Assembly (NCBI RefSeq): GCF_001612905.1
Contig: NZ_BDBI01000047.1
Coordinates: 1 to 60,590 of the forward strand
Source: Nocardia ignorata NBRC 108230
GTDB lineage: Bacteria > Actinomycetota > Actinomycetes > Mycobacteriales > Mycobacteriaceae
DNA length: 60,590 nucleotides
Reading direction: 5' to 3'
The position numbers were made by a program, and so were the translations under genes. Below the pieces are notes generated by a model, which had not been told where the DNA came from, searched no databases, and saw nothing but the letters and a program-made list of their open reading frames with translations. Shown here piece after piece: positions 39,510-46,834 of the stretch; position 1 is the stretch's first letter, and every line of letters starts with the position of its first letter.

Positions 39510-40718
39510 ATGTCCATTCGTTCCGCCCTGATCATCGGCGGTGGCATCGCCGGACCCGTCGCCGCGACCGCCCTGCGTAAAGCTGGCATCGACGCCCATG
39601 TCTACGAGGCCTATTCGGGCCCGTCCGAGGGCATCGGCTCCGGGCTGGCGCTGGCACCCAACGGCATCGCCGCCCTCGACATCCTCGGCGCCGGTGACCC
39701 GGTGCGCCGCATCGCCTCACCCGTGTCCGGGATGCGCCTGCTTGTCGGTGGCCGCATGCACGAGCTTCCGACGCTGTCGGATCAACCGCCGTTGCAGCTG
39801 GTCGACCGTGGCGAGCTGCACCGCACACTGCACGACCATGCCGTCGCCGCCGGGGTGCCGTTCACCTACGACAAGCGCCTGATCGGTGTCGACGAACACG
39901 ACGACGGCGTCACCGCGCACTTCGCCGACGGGTCGAGCGCGACCGCCGATATCCTCGTCGGCGCCGACGGAATCCGTTCCACCGTCCGGGGTTTGATCGA
40001 TCCGTCCGCACCCGGTCCGCACTACACCGGCATGCTCGGGTTCGGGGCTCAGGTCGACTTCGACATCGACGTTCCCGACGACACCATGGTGTTCGCCTTC
40101 GGCGCCAAGGCCTACTACCTGTACTGGAAAGGGGCCGACGGCCAGATCGCATGGGGCGCGAATCTGCCGAGTAAGCAGTACCTTTCGTTCACCGAGGCAA
40201 GGGCGAAATCACCCGAGTACTGGCTGCGGATCCTGCGCGACACGTACGCGCCCGACACACCGGGCGGTGAATTCGCCCGCCGCACAACGGCCGACACACT
40301 CGAGATCACCGGTGCGCTGCACATCATGCCGCCGGTGCCGCACTGGTATCGCGATCGACTGGTCCTGGTGGGTGATTCGGTGCACGCGCCGTCGAACAGT
40401 TCCGGCCAGGGCGCGTCGCTGGCCATCGAGAGTGCGGTCCAACTGGCCCGCTGTCTCCGCGATATCGACTCGCCCACAGCCGCTTTCGCCGCCTACGAAC
40501 AGTTGCGGCGGTCGCGGGTGGAAGGCATCACGGCCCGGGCCGCGAAGGTCAATCGCAGCAAGACGCCGGGTCCGGTCGCCCGCAAGGTGATGAACGCGGT
40601 CATGCCGCTCATGGTGCGGACGGTGATGAACCCGGAGAAGACGATGGGCGCCGAACGTCGCTATCGCATCGACTGGGATGAGCCGGTGCAGCGCGAAATA
40701 GCCTCGGCTGCTTCCTGA
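39510..40718 (+). CDS. FAD-dependent monooxygenase (PHBH/TetX-like)
   Basis: A 402-residue group A flavoprotein hydroxylase. FAD motifs are complete: GGGIAGPVAATALRKAG at the N-terminus (G-x-G-x-x-G), VGADGIRSTVR (DG motif) and LVLVGDSVHAPSNSSGQGASLAIESAVQLAR (GD motif). The usual GD-motif Pro appears as HAPSNSSGQGAS. ATG 39510 has GGAG seven bases upstream. Enzymes of this class hydroxylate aromatic compounds and some inactivate drugs such as tetracyclines or rifamycins; the substrate here is not evident. The PadR gene upstream suggests induction by a phenolic or drug-like ligand. Confidence 0.9.
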   Translation: MSIRSALIIGGGIAGPVAATALRKAGIDAHVYEAYSGPSEGIGSGLALAPNGIAALDILGAGDPVRRIASPVSGMRLLVGGRMHELPTLSDQPPLQLVDRGELHRTLHDHAVAAGVPFTYDKRLIGVDEHDDGVTAHFADGSSATADILVGADGIRSTVRGLIDPSAPGPHYTGMLGFGAQVDFDIDVPDDTMVFAFGAKAYYLYWKGADGQIAWGANLPSKQYLSFTEARAKSPEYWLRILRDTYAPDTPGGEFARRTTADTLEITGALHIMPPVPHWYRDRLVLVGDSVHAPSNSSGQGASLAIESAVQLARCLRDIDSPTAAFAAYEQLRRSRVEGITARAAKVNRSKTPGPVARKVMNAVMPLMVRTVMNPEKTMGAERRYRIDWDEPVQREIASAAS

Positions 40719-40739
40719 TCCGTGCGCGGCGCTGTGGCT

Positions 40740-41531
40740 TCATCGCCGTGATGCTCGCAGACGCAGGATGCGGGCGGACTCCTCGTCTGCGGGCAGGAAC
40801 GCCTCGAGATGGAGCTCGGCGAGGGTGACATCGGTCGCGGTGGCGAACGAGGTGAGAGTGGTGATCAGGCGAAGGTCACCGCCGTCGGTGCGCAGGTGCA
40901 GCGGGACGGCGAAGCCGATGTGATCGGGCCCAACGGCGACGGCCGGCAAGTATCCTGACAGTTCCTCGATGAGCGCGTCGACGGCGGGGTCGGGGGTGTG
41001 GGCGGCCCGGGTGCGCAGTGAGTCGATGATGTGCCTGCCCCATTCGGGCAGGTTGCGCACTCGCGGCGCGACCCCGTCGGGGTGCAGCGCCAACCGGAGC
41101 ACGTTCATCGGCGCACGTAGCAGGTGGTCGGCCACACCCTCGGTGAACAGGTCGAACGCGGCATTGGCCGTGACCAGTTCGCCGCGTGGGCGGGCGACCA
41201 GCGCCGGATACGGCAGGTGCCCGTCGAGAACAGCGGTGAGCGCCTCCCGTACCGGCGCCAACTCCGGTGCGGCCAGATCGCTTTCTGGAAATACCGGGGC
41301 GAAACCGGCGGCCAGCAGCAGGTTGTTGCGATCACGCAGGGTCAGCTCGAGTGATTCGGCCAGCCGCACCACCATCGTTCGACCCGGCTGGGACCTGCCC
41401 TGTTCGAGGAAGCTCAGGTAGCGCTGACTCGTCTCGGCGCGAATCGCCAGGTCGAGCTGGCTGACCCGGCGCAGGGTGCGCCAGCGCCGCAGTTGCGGTC
41501 CGAAGGCGGTGCTGGTCTGCGCGATCGTCAT
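40740..41531 (-). CDS. XRE-family regulator with MmyB-like ligand domain
   Basis: A 263-residue regulator. The N-terminal HTH_XRE is GPQLRRWRTLRRVSQLDLAIRAETSQRYLSFLEQGRSQPGRTMVVRLAESLEL (about 10-62). The C-terminal MmyB-like ligand-binding region is HLPYPALVARPRGELVTANAAFDLFTEGVADHLL with NVLRLALHPDGVAPRVRNLPEWGRHIIDSLR, then GFAVPLHLRTDGGDLRLITTLTSFATATDVTLAELHLEAFLPAD. The start is set at ATG 41531; no clear Shine-Dalgarno, so leaderless translation is possible. Two matching palindromes (41565-41582, 41612-41629) lie between it and the divergent SnoaL-like gene. Confidence 0.92.
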   Translation of the reverse strand: MTIAQTSTAFGPQLRRWRTLRRVSQLDLAIRAETSQRYLSFLEQGRSQPGRTMVVRLAESLELTLRDRNNLLLAAGFAPVFPESDLAAPELAPVREALTAVLDGHLPYPALVARPRGELVTANAAFDLFTEGVADHLLRAPMNVLRLALHPDGVAPRVRNLPEWGRHIIDSLRTRAAHTPDPAVDALIEELSGYLPAVAVGPDHIGFAVPLHLRTDGGDLRLITTLTSFATATDVTLAELHLEAFLPADEESARILRLRASRR

Positions 41532-41564
41532 GGTGCGAGTCAACCGCGCACGAGTACCCTGCGC

Positions 41565-41582
41565 CATTCCCAGGAGGGAATG
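41565..41582. promoter_or_regulatory. XRE operator 1
   Basis: CATTCCC-AGGA-GGGAATG is a perfect 18-bp dyad 34 bases upstream of the XRE start. Confidence 0.8.
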
Positions 41583-41611
41583 AACTGCGGCCCCGAGGTG
41601 CGCCCGTCGTT

Positions 41612-41629
41612 CATTCCCCGCAGGGAATC
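41612..41629. promoter_or_regulatory. XRE operator 2
   Basis: CATTCCC-CGCA-GGGAATC is the same dyad with one mismatch, 35 bases upstream of the SnoaL-like start and 47 bp centre to centre from operator 1. Confidence 0.78.
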
Positions 41630-41663
41630 GCGCCGCGCCGCCCGGCTCGACAGAGTTGTCGCC

Positions 41664-42089
41664 ATGAGCGACAACGACATCGCCACCCGCTACGTGGCCC
41701 TCTGGAACGAAGCCGATCCCACCACCCGCCGCAAAATGGTCGAGGAGCTGTTCGCGGTCGACGGTGCGCAGTACCTGGTCGACCCGCCGGCGGAGGTGCG
41801 AGCGGCCGCAGCCGATCTCGCGATCCCGGCCCCGCCGCTCGCGGTGCACGGCTACGACGCACTCGACAGCCGGGTCACCCGCGCCTACGACATGTTCCTG
41901 GCCGATGGCGAATCCGTCTTCGCCGCGGCCGGGCCCGCCGTGGAACTGCCCGCGGGCACCGTCGGCGTCGCGTGGACGATGAACCGTCGCGACGACGGCA
42001 CCGCCCAGGGCGGCGGCTTCGATCTGCTCGCCCTCGACGCCGACGGCCGCATCGTGACCGACCACCAGTTCATCGAGGGATCACGATGA
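41664..42089 (+). CDS. SnoaL/NTF2-like protein
   Basis: 141 residues. The N-terminal helix pattern SDNDIATRYVALWNEADPTTRRKMVEELFAVDGAQYLVDPP is the classic opening of the SnoaL-like NTF2 fold (A-x-x-Y-x-x-x-W-N-x-x-D), followed by strands GTVGVAWTMNRRD and GGGFDLLALDADGRIVTDHQF. Such proteins are small binding or isomerase-like enzymes. No catalytic residue can be named. ATG 41664 lies 35 bases from operator 2. Divergent transcription from the XRE regulator suggests a two-gene response module. Confidence 0.88.
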   Translation: MSDNDIATRYVALWNEADPTTRRKMVEELFAVDGAQYLVDPPAEVRAAAADLAIPAPPLAVHGYDALDSRVTRAYDMFLADGESVFAAAGPAVELPAGTVGVAWTMNRRDDGTAQGGGFDLLALDADGRIVTDHQFIEGSR

Positions 42090-42097
42090 ATGCCGGA

Positions 42098-42838
42098 TCA
42101 GGGGCGCGGGCGGCGGACTAAGGCGCGCGCGACCAATTCGAGCGTCACCGCCACCGCGCACGCCTCCGACAGCATCAACCCGATCAGCACGAGCACCTGT
42201 ACCGCACCGGCCTGCGCGGCGGACCCACTGGTGAGCAGCACACCGATGAACGCGCCGGGCAGGGTGACCAACCCGACCGTTCGGGCCTGGTCGACACCGG
42301 GGATCAGCGCGTCCGTCGCCGCGCCCGTGAGCACCATCTTGCGGGCCGGGCGATCGGTGAATCCCAGACTCAGAGCCGCCTCCACCTCACCCCAGCGCTG
42401 GCCGATGGCATCGAGCCCGCGCCGGGCCGCCAGCGAGGTGGAGGTCATGGTGCCGCCCAGCAGGATGCCGCCGATCGACACCAGCGTGACGCCGTGGATC
42501 GGCACCGCGCCGCTGAGCAGGGTCGCCGGCATCACCGCCGCGATCCCGGTCGCGACGGCCGACCCGAGCCAGATCCCGGAGCGGCCCGCCTGCGCCCGCC
42601 GGACGGCGGTGAATACGGCCGCGCCGAACATGACCAGCAGCACGAGCGCGGCCGACCACAGATGCCGGAGCGCGGCCGCGAGAATCAACGCGATCAGACC
42701 CAGTTGCAGCACCGCACGGAACGCGGCCTTCGGTACCACGAACGGTGTACCGATTCCGGTGAACCGGTACACCAGTGCCGCCGCGACCACCATGGCCACG
42801 CACAGCACGATCAATGCGACGCTCGGTTCCACCGTCAT
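42098..42838 (-). CDS. FetB/YbbM-type (UPF0014) membrane permease
   Basis: 246 residues with six or seven transmembrane helices. Family blocks are FTGIGTPFVVPKAAFRAVLQLGLIALILAAAL, VHGVTL-like IHGVTLVSIGGILLGGTMTSTSLAARRGLD, EVEAALSLGFTDRPARK and TVGLVTLPGAFIGVLLTSGSAAQAGAVQVLVLIGLMLSEACAV. FetB partners the ATPase FetA in E. coli in iron export and peroxide resistance. No ATPase gene lies in this window, so the permease is an orphan here. It is last in the minus-strand run from PhoU. Confidence 0.87.
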   Translation of the reverse strand: MTVEPSVALIVLCVAMVVAAALVYRFTGIGTPFVVPKAAFRAVLQLGLIALILAAALRHLWSAALVLLVMFGAAVFTAVRRAQAGRSGIWLGSAVATGIAAVMPATLLSGAVPIHGVTLVSIGGILLGGTMTSTSLAARRGLDAIGQRWGEVEAALSLGFTDRPARKMVLTGAATDALIPGVDQARTVGLVTLPGAFIGVLLTSGSAAQAGAVQVLVLIGLMLSEACAVAVTLELVARALVRRPRP

Positions 42839-42874
42839 CAGCGAACTCCTTGCCAGATGAGCGGCACGCGCCGA

Positions 42875-43561
42875 CTAGGGGCGGGTCGTGCTGCGCGCGT
42901 GCAGGCGGATGAACAGGGTGACGCTCAGTGTCAGCCAGAGCAGACCGACGATCCAGCCCGCCAGCACGTCGGTGGTCCAGTGCACCCCGAGATACACCCG
43001 CGACAGCCCGACCGCGATCGGGAAAGCCACCGCCAGGCCGATTGCGGTGCGGCGCACCCAGACCCGGCGCAGGCGCGGGACGAGCGCGATCGCCACCACC
43101 CCGACCACCGCCGCCGACCCGAGCGAATGTCCCGACGGATACGACAGACTCAGCTCGGTGACCAGCCGTGACTCCATCGGCGGACGATGCCGGTCGACGA
43201 TCCGCTTGATGCCCCACACCAACGCGCCCGCGCCGAGCGAGGTGACACCGACCAGCGCGGCCACCGGCAGATCGCGCCGGGCGAGTAACCAGATCACCGT
43301 GACGAGGGCCAGAATCGTCATCGCCACGGTGCCGCCGAGGTCGGTGATCACCCGCGCCACCGTGGTCAGCGGTTCGCCGCGGTGCGCGATCATCCAGTCG
43401 AGCACCCGCACATCCCACGGTGTGCCGTCCATATTGCCGGCGACCACCCAGGTGAGCAGTCCGAACAGGGCAAGGGCGGTGGCGACGAGCGCGGCCGCGA
43501 GCGGTATCCGGTGGCCGAGCCCGGACCAGGCGACCCGGGGGGAGTGGTAGTCGATGGGCAT
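42875..43561 (-). CDS. PAP2-superfamily membrane phosphatase
   Basis: A 228-residue lipid or pyrophosphate phosphatase with about six transmembrane helices. The three-part PAP2 signature is complete: KRIVDRHRPP (motif 1), PSGHSLGS (motif 2) and SRVYLGVHWTTDVLAG (motif 3) with the catalytic His. Active sites face the outside. Family members dephosphorylate undecaprenyl pyrophosphate, phosphatidate or related lipids; the substrate is unknown. It starts at ATG 43561, 25 bases after the small acidic gene, and continues the minus-strand series toward the FetB-like gene. Confidence 0.93.
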   Translation of the reverse strand: MPIDYHSPRVAWSGLGHRIPLAAALVATALALFGLLTWVVAGNMDGTPWDVRVLDWMIAHRGEPLTTVARVITDLGGTVAMTILALVTVIWLLARRDLPVAALVGVTSLGAGALVWGIKRIVDRHRPPMESRLVTELSLSYPSGHSLGSAAVVGVVAIALVPRLRRVWVRRTAIGLAVAFPIAVGLSRVYLGVHWTTDVLAGWIVGLLWLTLSVTLFIRLHARSTTRP

Positions 43562-43586
43562 GACTACCAGATTGCCAGCCGGACGC

Positions 43587-43811
43587 TCAGGCCTCGAAGA
43601 CCACCGTGTTCCCGGCCACGTCGCGGGTGCCCGCCACCTTCTTGATCGCTTTCACGAGGTCGGCTACGCACTCCCAGGTGCGCGGCGGTTCGGCCTCGAT
43701 ATTGCCGATGGTGTACCAGGTGTCGGTGCCGCGGTAGCGGACCAGGCCTTTACCCGCGTCGTCGAGCATGACGTCGAGCTCGCCCGACACCGTCCCTTCC
43801 TCTTCGGTCAT
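43587..43811 (-). CDS. Small acidic protein downstream of the HNH nuclease
   Basis: A 74-residue soluble acidic protein that I do not recognise. MTEEEGTVSGELDVMLDDAGKGLVRYRGTDTWYTI reads as a beta-rich N-terminus, and RTWECVADLVKAIKKVAGTRDVAG contains an amphipathic helix. ATG 43811 is the only standard start; the frame stays open upstream to the nuclease stop and reads sensibly (SEPIEITAECAV), so a non-ATG start closer to the nuclease gene is possible. It follows the nuclease gene by 35 bases. Nuclease inhibitors are often small and acidic, but nothing else supports that role. Confidence 0.7.
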   Translation of the reverse strand: MTEEEGTVSGELDVMLDDAGKGLVRYRGTDTWYTIGNIEAEPPRTWECVADLVKAIKKVAGTRDVAGNTVVFEA

Positions 43812-43846
43812 GACGGCGCATTCGGCGGTGATCTCGATGGGCTCGC

Positions 43847-44632
43847 TTATTTGAACTCTCCTCGGCGGAGGCAGTCGTCGACTGCGGTGCGCAACGCGGT
43901 GTGCTCGGCGGTATCAACGGTCAGTGCGTACTTTATCTTGACCTTCACGTAGTGCTCGATATAGGCACACCGGAAGTTGCCGGGCGGCAGGTAGTTCGCG
44001 GGGTCCTGGTCGCCCTTGGACCGGTTGGCCGACGGGTCGGCGGCGACCAGGTTCATCGCGTCGTTGGCGATGCGGCGGCGGGTGTCCTCGTCGCGGTCGG
44101 CGGCACCGGAACGCCAGGCCTCGGCGAGGGCGACGATGTGTTCGGCGTCGACCTTCGACGGGTCGGTGATGAACTTGTAGGGGCCGAGCTGCCCGGTCTT
44201 CTTGTCGATGAAGCCGTAGCGGTCCTGCCAGCCGGCCCCCGAAGGCACTGTCAGTTCACAGGTTTTGGGGTCGAGGGTGACCTTGCCGGTGGCGTCGCGC
44301 AGCATCATCACGTCGCGGCTGGTGCATTTGGTGTACGTGGCGAGGTCGCCGGTGAAGCCGTGTTCGGGCTTGTTGGTGTCCCAGTGCGGGAACTTCTCGC
44401 GGGTGTAGCCCGTCATCGGACCTTCCTTGGCGACGACGAGGGTGGCGACCAGATCGCCGATCTCCTTGCCCGACACCGTGGCCGCGCCCGCGGAGCCGGG
44501 GCCGGGCGCGGTCGGATTCACCTTGTCCAGCAGCGAATTCGCGACTGTCACCACCAGCGCGACAACCATCGCGGCGGCCAGTGCGAGCACTGCGCGCCCG
44601 ACCGGTGAGCCGCTGATCGAGGACCACTTCAT
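43847..44632 (-). CDS. Exported HNH-family (DUF1524-type) nuclease
   Basis: A 261-residue protein with an N-terminal membrane anchor or signal (VGRAVLALAAAMVVALVVTVANSLL, about 10-35), then a beta-rich domain with conserved Cys (YTKCTSRDVMM, LDPKTCELTV). The nuclease core is VDAEHIVALAEAWRSGA, with EHIVAL the H-x-V part of the HNH. NDAMNLVAADPSANRSKGDQDPANYLPP supplies the N and H/N residues, and RCAYIEHYVKVK follows. This is the pattern of extracellular actinobacterial HNH nucleases. ATG 44632 is chosen as it starts immediately before the anchor. Neighbours are PhoU upstream and a small acidic protein and a PAP2 phosphatase downstream. Confidence 0.88.
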   Translation of the reverse strand: MKWSSISGSPVGRAVLALAAAMVVALVVTVANSLLDKVNPTAPGPGSAGAATVSGKEIGDLVATLVVAKEGPMTGYTREKFPHWDTNKPEHGFTGDLATYTKCTSRDVMMLRDATGKVTLDPKTCELTVPSGAGWQDRYGFIDKKTGQLGPYKFITDPSKVDAEHIVALAEAWRSGAADRDEDTRRRIANDAMNLVAADPSANRSKGDQDPANYLPPGNFRCAYIEHYVKVKIKYALTVDTAEHTALRTAVDDCLRRGEFK

Positions 44633-44781
44633 GCCCGTACCACCTGTGCCTTCGTCGAACTGCGAACCGGCACAACCTACGGGGCGAACACCGGTCCGTC
44701 GGTCATTGTCGCCTATGACATTCGGCACAGGCCAGGGCAAACGGATTGCAGCTCAATAGCGTTCGCCTATCACGTACCCGC

Positions 44782-45438
44782 TCAGTCGGGTAGCGAACCG
44801 GATTCGGTGGGAATTCCGGTGTCCAGGAAGCGGATCAGCCGGGCGATACGGGCGGCGTGATCCACGCACCGCTGGAACTGGCTGCCCAGCAGGGCCAGAT
44901 CGATGGCGGCCGCGGTATCGATACCGGCTTCGGCTGCGGTGAGTACGGAGTTCAGCTGTTTGAACAGGTCATCCATGGCGGCCGCGTCGGAACCGTCGTC
45001 CTCGACGAATCGGCCCGTGGCGACCGAATCACTTACCCGGGCAACACATTCAGCCGCGAGGCCGCCCATCGCCACCAGTGCCTGCATCACCGGCGCCGGT
45101 GCGACGGCGTCGGGGTGAGCGCGATACACGTACTGTCCCGCGGCTTCCGTGCGCCGCCCGATGCGCGAGAGTTCACCGGCCACCTGGATGGCCGTGACCA
45201 CGTGGCGCAGGTCCCGGGCGACCGGCGCCTGCAGGGCGAGTAGTGCCATGGTGCGTGACTCGCAGGCGGCGAACATCTGCTGTAGCCGCTCGTCGAGCGC
45301 GAAAACCTCGTAGGTGGCCGCCAAATCGGCGCCCGCCAGGGCCTCGGTGATCCGCTCGGTCGCGTCATGGGCCAGCCGCGACATGTGGGTGAGTTCGTTG
45401 GACAGCGCCAAGAGCTCGAGGGTGAACTGGGTCCGCAC
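44782..45438 (-). CDS. PhoU-family phosphate-signalling protein
   Basis: A 218-residue protein of two three-helix bundles. The start at GTG 45438 gives VRTQFTLELLALSNELTHMSRLAHDATERITEALAGADLAATYEVFALDERLQQMF, closely resembling mycobacterial PhoY. TMALLALQAPVARDLRHVVTAIQVAGELSRIGR carries the metal-binding E/D-x-x-R-x-x-D region, here with E-L-S-R-I-G-R. The second bundle ends in QFQRCVDHAARIARLI. PhoU proteins connect Pst phosphate transport to the phosphate two-component system and to persistence. No pst gene is in the window. It is divergent from the cation antiporter. Confidence 0.9.
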   Translation of the reverse strand: MRTQFTLELLALSNELTHMSRLAHDATERITEALAGADLAATYEVFALDERLQQMFAACESRTMALLALQAPVARDLRHVVTAIQVAGELSRIGRRTEAAGQYVYRAHPDAVAPAPVMQALVAMGGLAAECVARVSDSVATGRFVEDDGSDAAAMDDLFKQLNSVLTAAEAGIDTAAAIDLALLGSQFQRCVDHAARIARLIRFLDTGIPTESGSLPD

Positions 45439-45491
45439 GCGCTGAATTGTTCCCCATCGCAGCGCGACTGTGAATCCATCGGCGTATGTTC

Positions 45492-45525
45492 GCGGCCGCG
45501 CATCCGGCCGCTGGTGCCGGGCACC
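45492..45525 (+). other. Two adjacent hairpins in the antiporter leader
   Basis: GCGGCCG/CGGCCGC (45492-45498, 45505-45511) and GGTGC/GCACC (45513-45517, 45521-45525) lie just upstream of the antiporter start. They may fold in its 5' untranslated region. Confidence 0.4.
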
Positions 45526-45532
45526 TGGAACG

Positions 45533-46636
45533 ATGGAGATCATGATCGCCGCATTGACGACCAGATGGACCCTCTTCGTACCGATTCTCGCCGCGCTCGT
45601 CCTCGCCGTCACGTGGGGGCGCGACATACCGGGCGTGGTGGTGGCGGTGGTCAGTGCCGTGCTGGTCGGGGCGGTGCTCTCGGCGGTTTATCACGCCGAG
45701 GTGGTGGCCCATCGGGTCGGCGAACCGTACGGTGCGCTGATCCTCGCGGTGGCGGTCACCGTGATCGAGGTGGCCCTGATCGTCACCATGATGATCTCCG
45801 GTGGTGACAAGGCGGCGTCGCTGGCTCGCGACACGGTCTTCGCGGCGGTGATGATCACCTGCAACGGCATCTTCGGTCTCGTGCTGCTGGTCGGCGCGCT
45901 GCGGCGTCGGATAGCGGTGTTCAATCCCGAGGGCACGGGCGCGGCCCTGGCGACGGTGGCCACTTTGGCGACGCTGAGTCTGGTGCTGCCGACCTTCACC
46001 ACGAGCAAGCCCGGCCCGGAGTTCTCACCGGCGCAGCTCGCCTTCGCCGCGGTCGCCTCCCTGGCGCTCTACGGGCTGTTCGTGATGGTGCAGACCGTGC
46101 GTCACCCTGACGATTTCCTCCCGGTGGAGGCCAGCGGCGCGATCGACGAGGACGAGGGGATGCACGCGGAGCTGCCGTCGAACCGGATCGCCCTGATCAG
46201 CCTGGGCATGCTCGTGCTCGCTCTGGTCTGTGTCGTCGGCCTGGCGAAGGTTGTCTCGCCCGCGCTGGAGTCGGGCATCGCCTCGGCAGGGCTGCCCCAG
46301 GCCGCGGTCGGTGTGGTGATCGCGATGCTCGTGTTGCTGCCCGAGACGCTGGCCGCGGTCAACTCCGCGCGCCGCAACCAAGTGCAGATCGGTCTGAACC
46401 TGGCGCTGGGTTCGGCGATGGCCAGCATCGGGCTCACGATTCCGGTGATCGCGATCGCCACGATCTGGCTGAGCGGACCACTGGTCCTCGGTCTCGGCGC
46501 GACCCAGATGGTGCTGCTCGCGCTGACCTTCGTGGTCGGCACGCTGACCGTTGTGCCAGGTCGGGCCACCTTGCTGCAGGGCGGTGTGCACCTGGCGTTG
46601 TTCGCGGCTTTCGTGTTCCTCGCCGCAAGCCCGTAG
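45533..46636 (+). CDS. chaA: ChaA/CaCA-type calcium (sodium)/proton antiporter
   Basis: 367 residues with about eleven transmembrane helices and a central acidic loop (DEDEGMHAELPSN). Both alpha-repeats of the CaCA family are visible: HRVGEPYGALILAVAVTVIEVALIVTMMISGG and VIAMLVLLPETLAAVNSARRNQVQIGLNLALGSAMASIGLTIPVIA, with the key Glu residues in TVIEVAL and LLPETLA. This is a ChaA-like exporter of Ca2+ or Na+ in exchange for protons. Start ATG 45533 or 45542 (MIAALTTRW) cannot be separated by ribosome-site quality. It is divergent from PhoU and precedes the mce operon. Confidence 0.9.
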   Translation: MEIMIAALTTRWTLFVPILAALVLAVTWGRDIPGVVVAVVSAVLVGAVLSAVYHAEVVAHRVGEPYGALILAVAVTVIEVALIVTMMISGGDKAASLARDTVFAAVMITCNGIFGLVLLVGALRRRIAVFNPEGTGAALATVATLATLSLVLPTFTTSKPGPEFSPAQLAFAAVASLALYGLFVMVQTVRHPDDFLPVEASGAIDEDEGMHAELPSNRIALISLGMLVLALVCVVGLAKVVSPALESGIASAGLPQAAVGVVIAMLVLLPETLAAVNSARRNQVQIGLNLALGSAMASIGLTIPVIAIATIWLSGPLVLGLGATQMVLLALTFVVGTLTVVPGRATLLQGGVHLALFAAFVFLAASP

Positions 46637-46648
46637 GTGCGGTGGCGC

Positions 46649-46669
46649 GGATCACAACCCGCGTGATCC
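46649..46669. promoter_or_regulatory. Dyad between chaA and the mce operon
   Basis: GGATCAC-N7-GTGATCC is a perfect dyad 13 bases after the chaA stop. It may be a terminator stem or an operator for the mce operon; there is no T tract. Confidence 0.45.
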
Positions 46670-46716
46670 TGTCATCGAAACAGTGGAAAAGCGACGAGGG
46701 TCACCCACCCGAAATT

Positions 46717-46745
46717 TTGTTGTGACGCAGAGTACCGGTTAGCTT
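46717..46745 (+). promoter_or_regulatory. Candidate mce operon promoter
   Basis: TTGTTG (46717-46722), 17 bases and TAGCTT (46740-46745) lie 90 bases upstream of yrbEA. The match is moderate: the -35 has only TTG of the consensus. Confidence 0.4.
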
Positions 46746-46834
46746 GCTGGAGTTGGCACCGACGCCGAAGCCAGAGAGTGCGGTATGAATTTCACCCTGC
46801 CCCGCGCTTCGCAAGCGGGCCGGAGGCATTTCTG

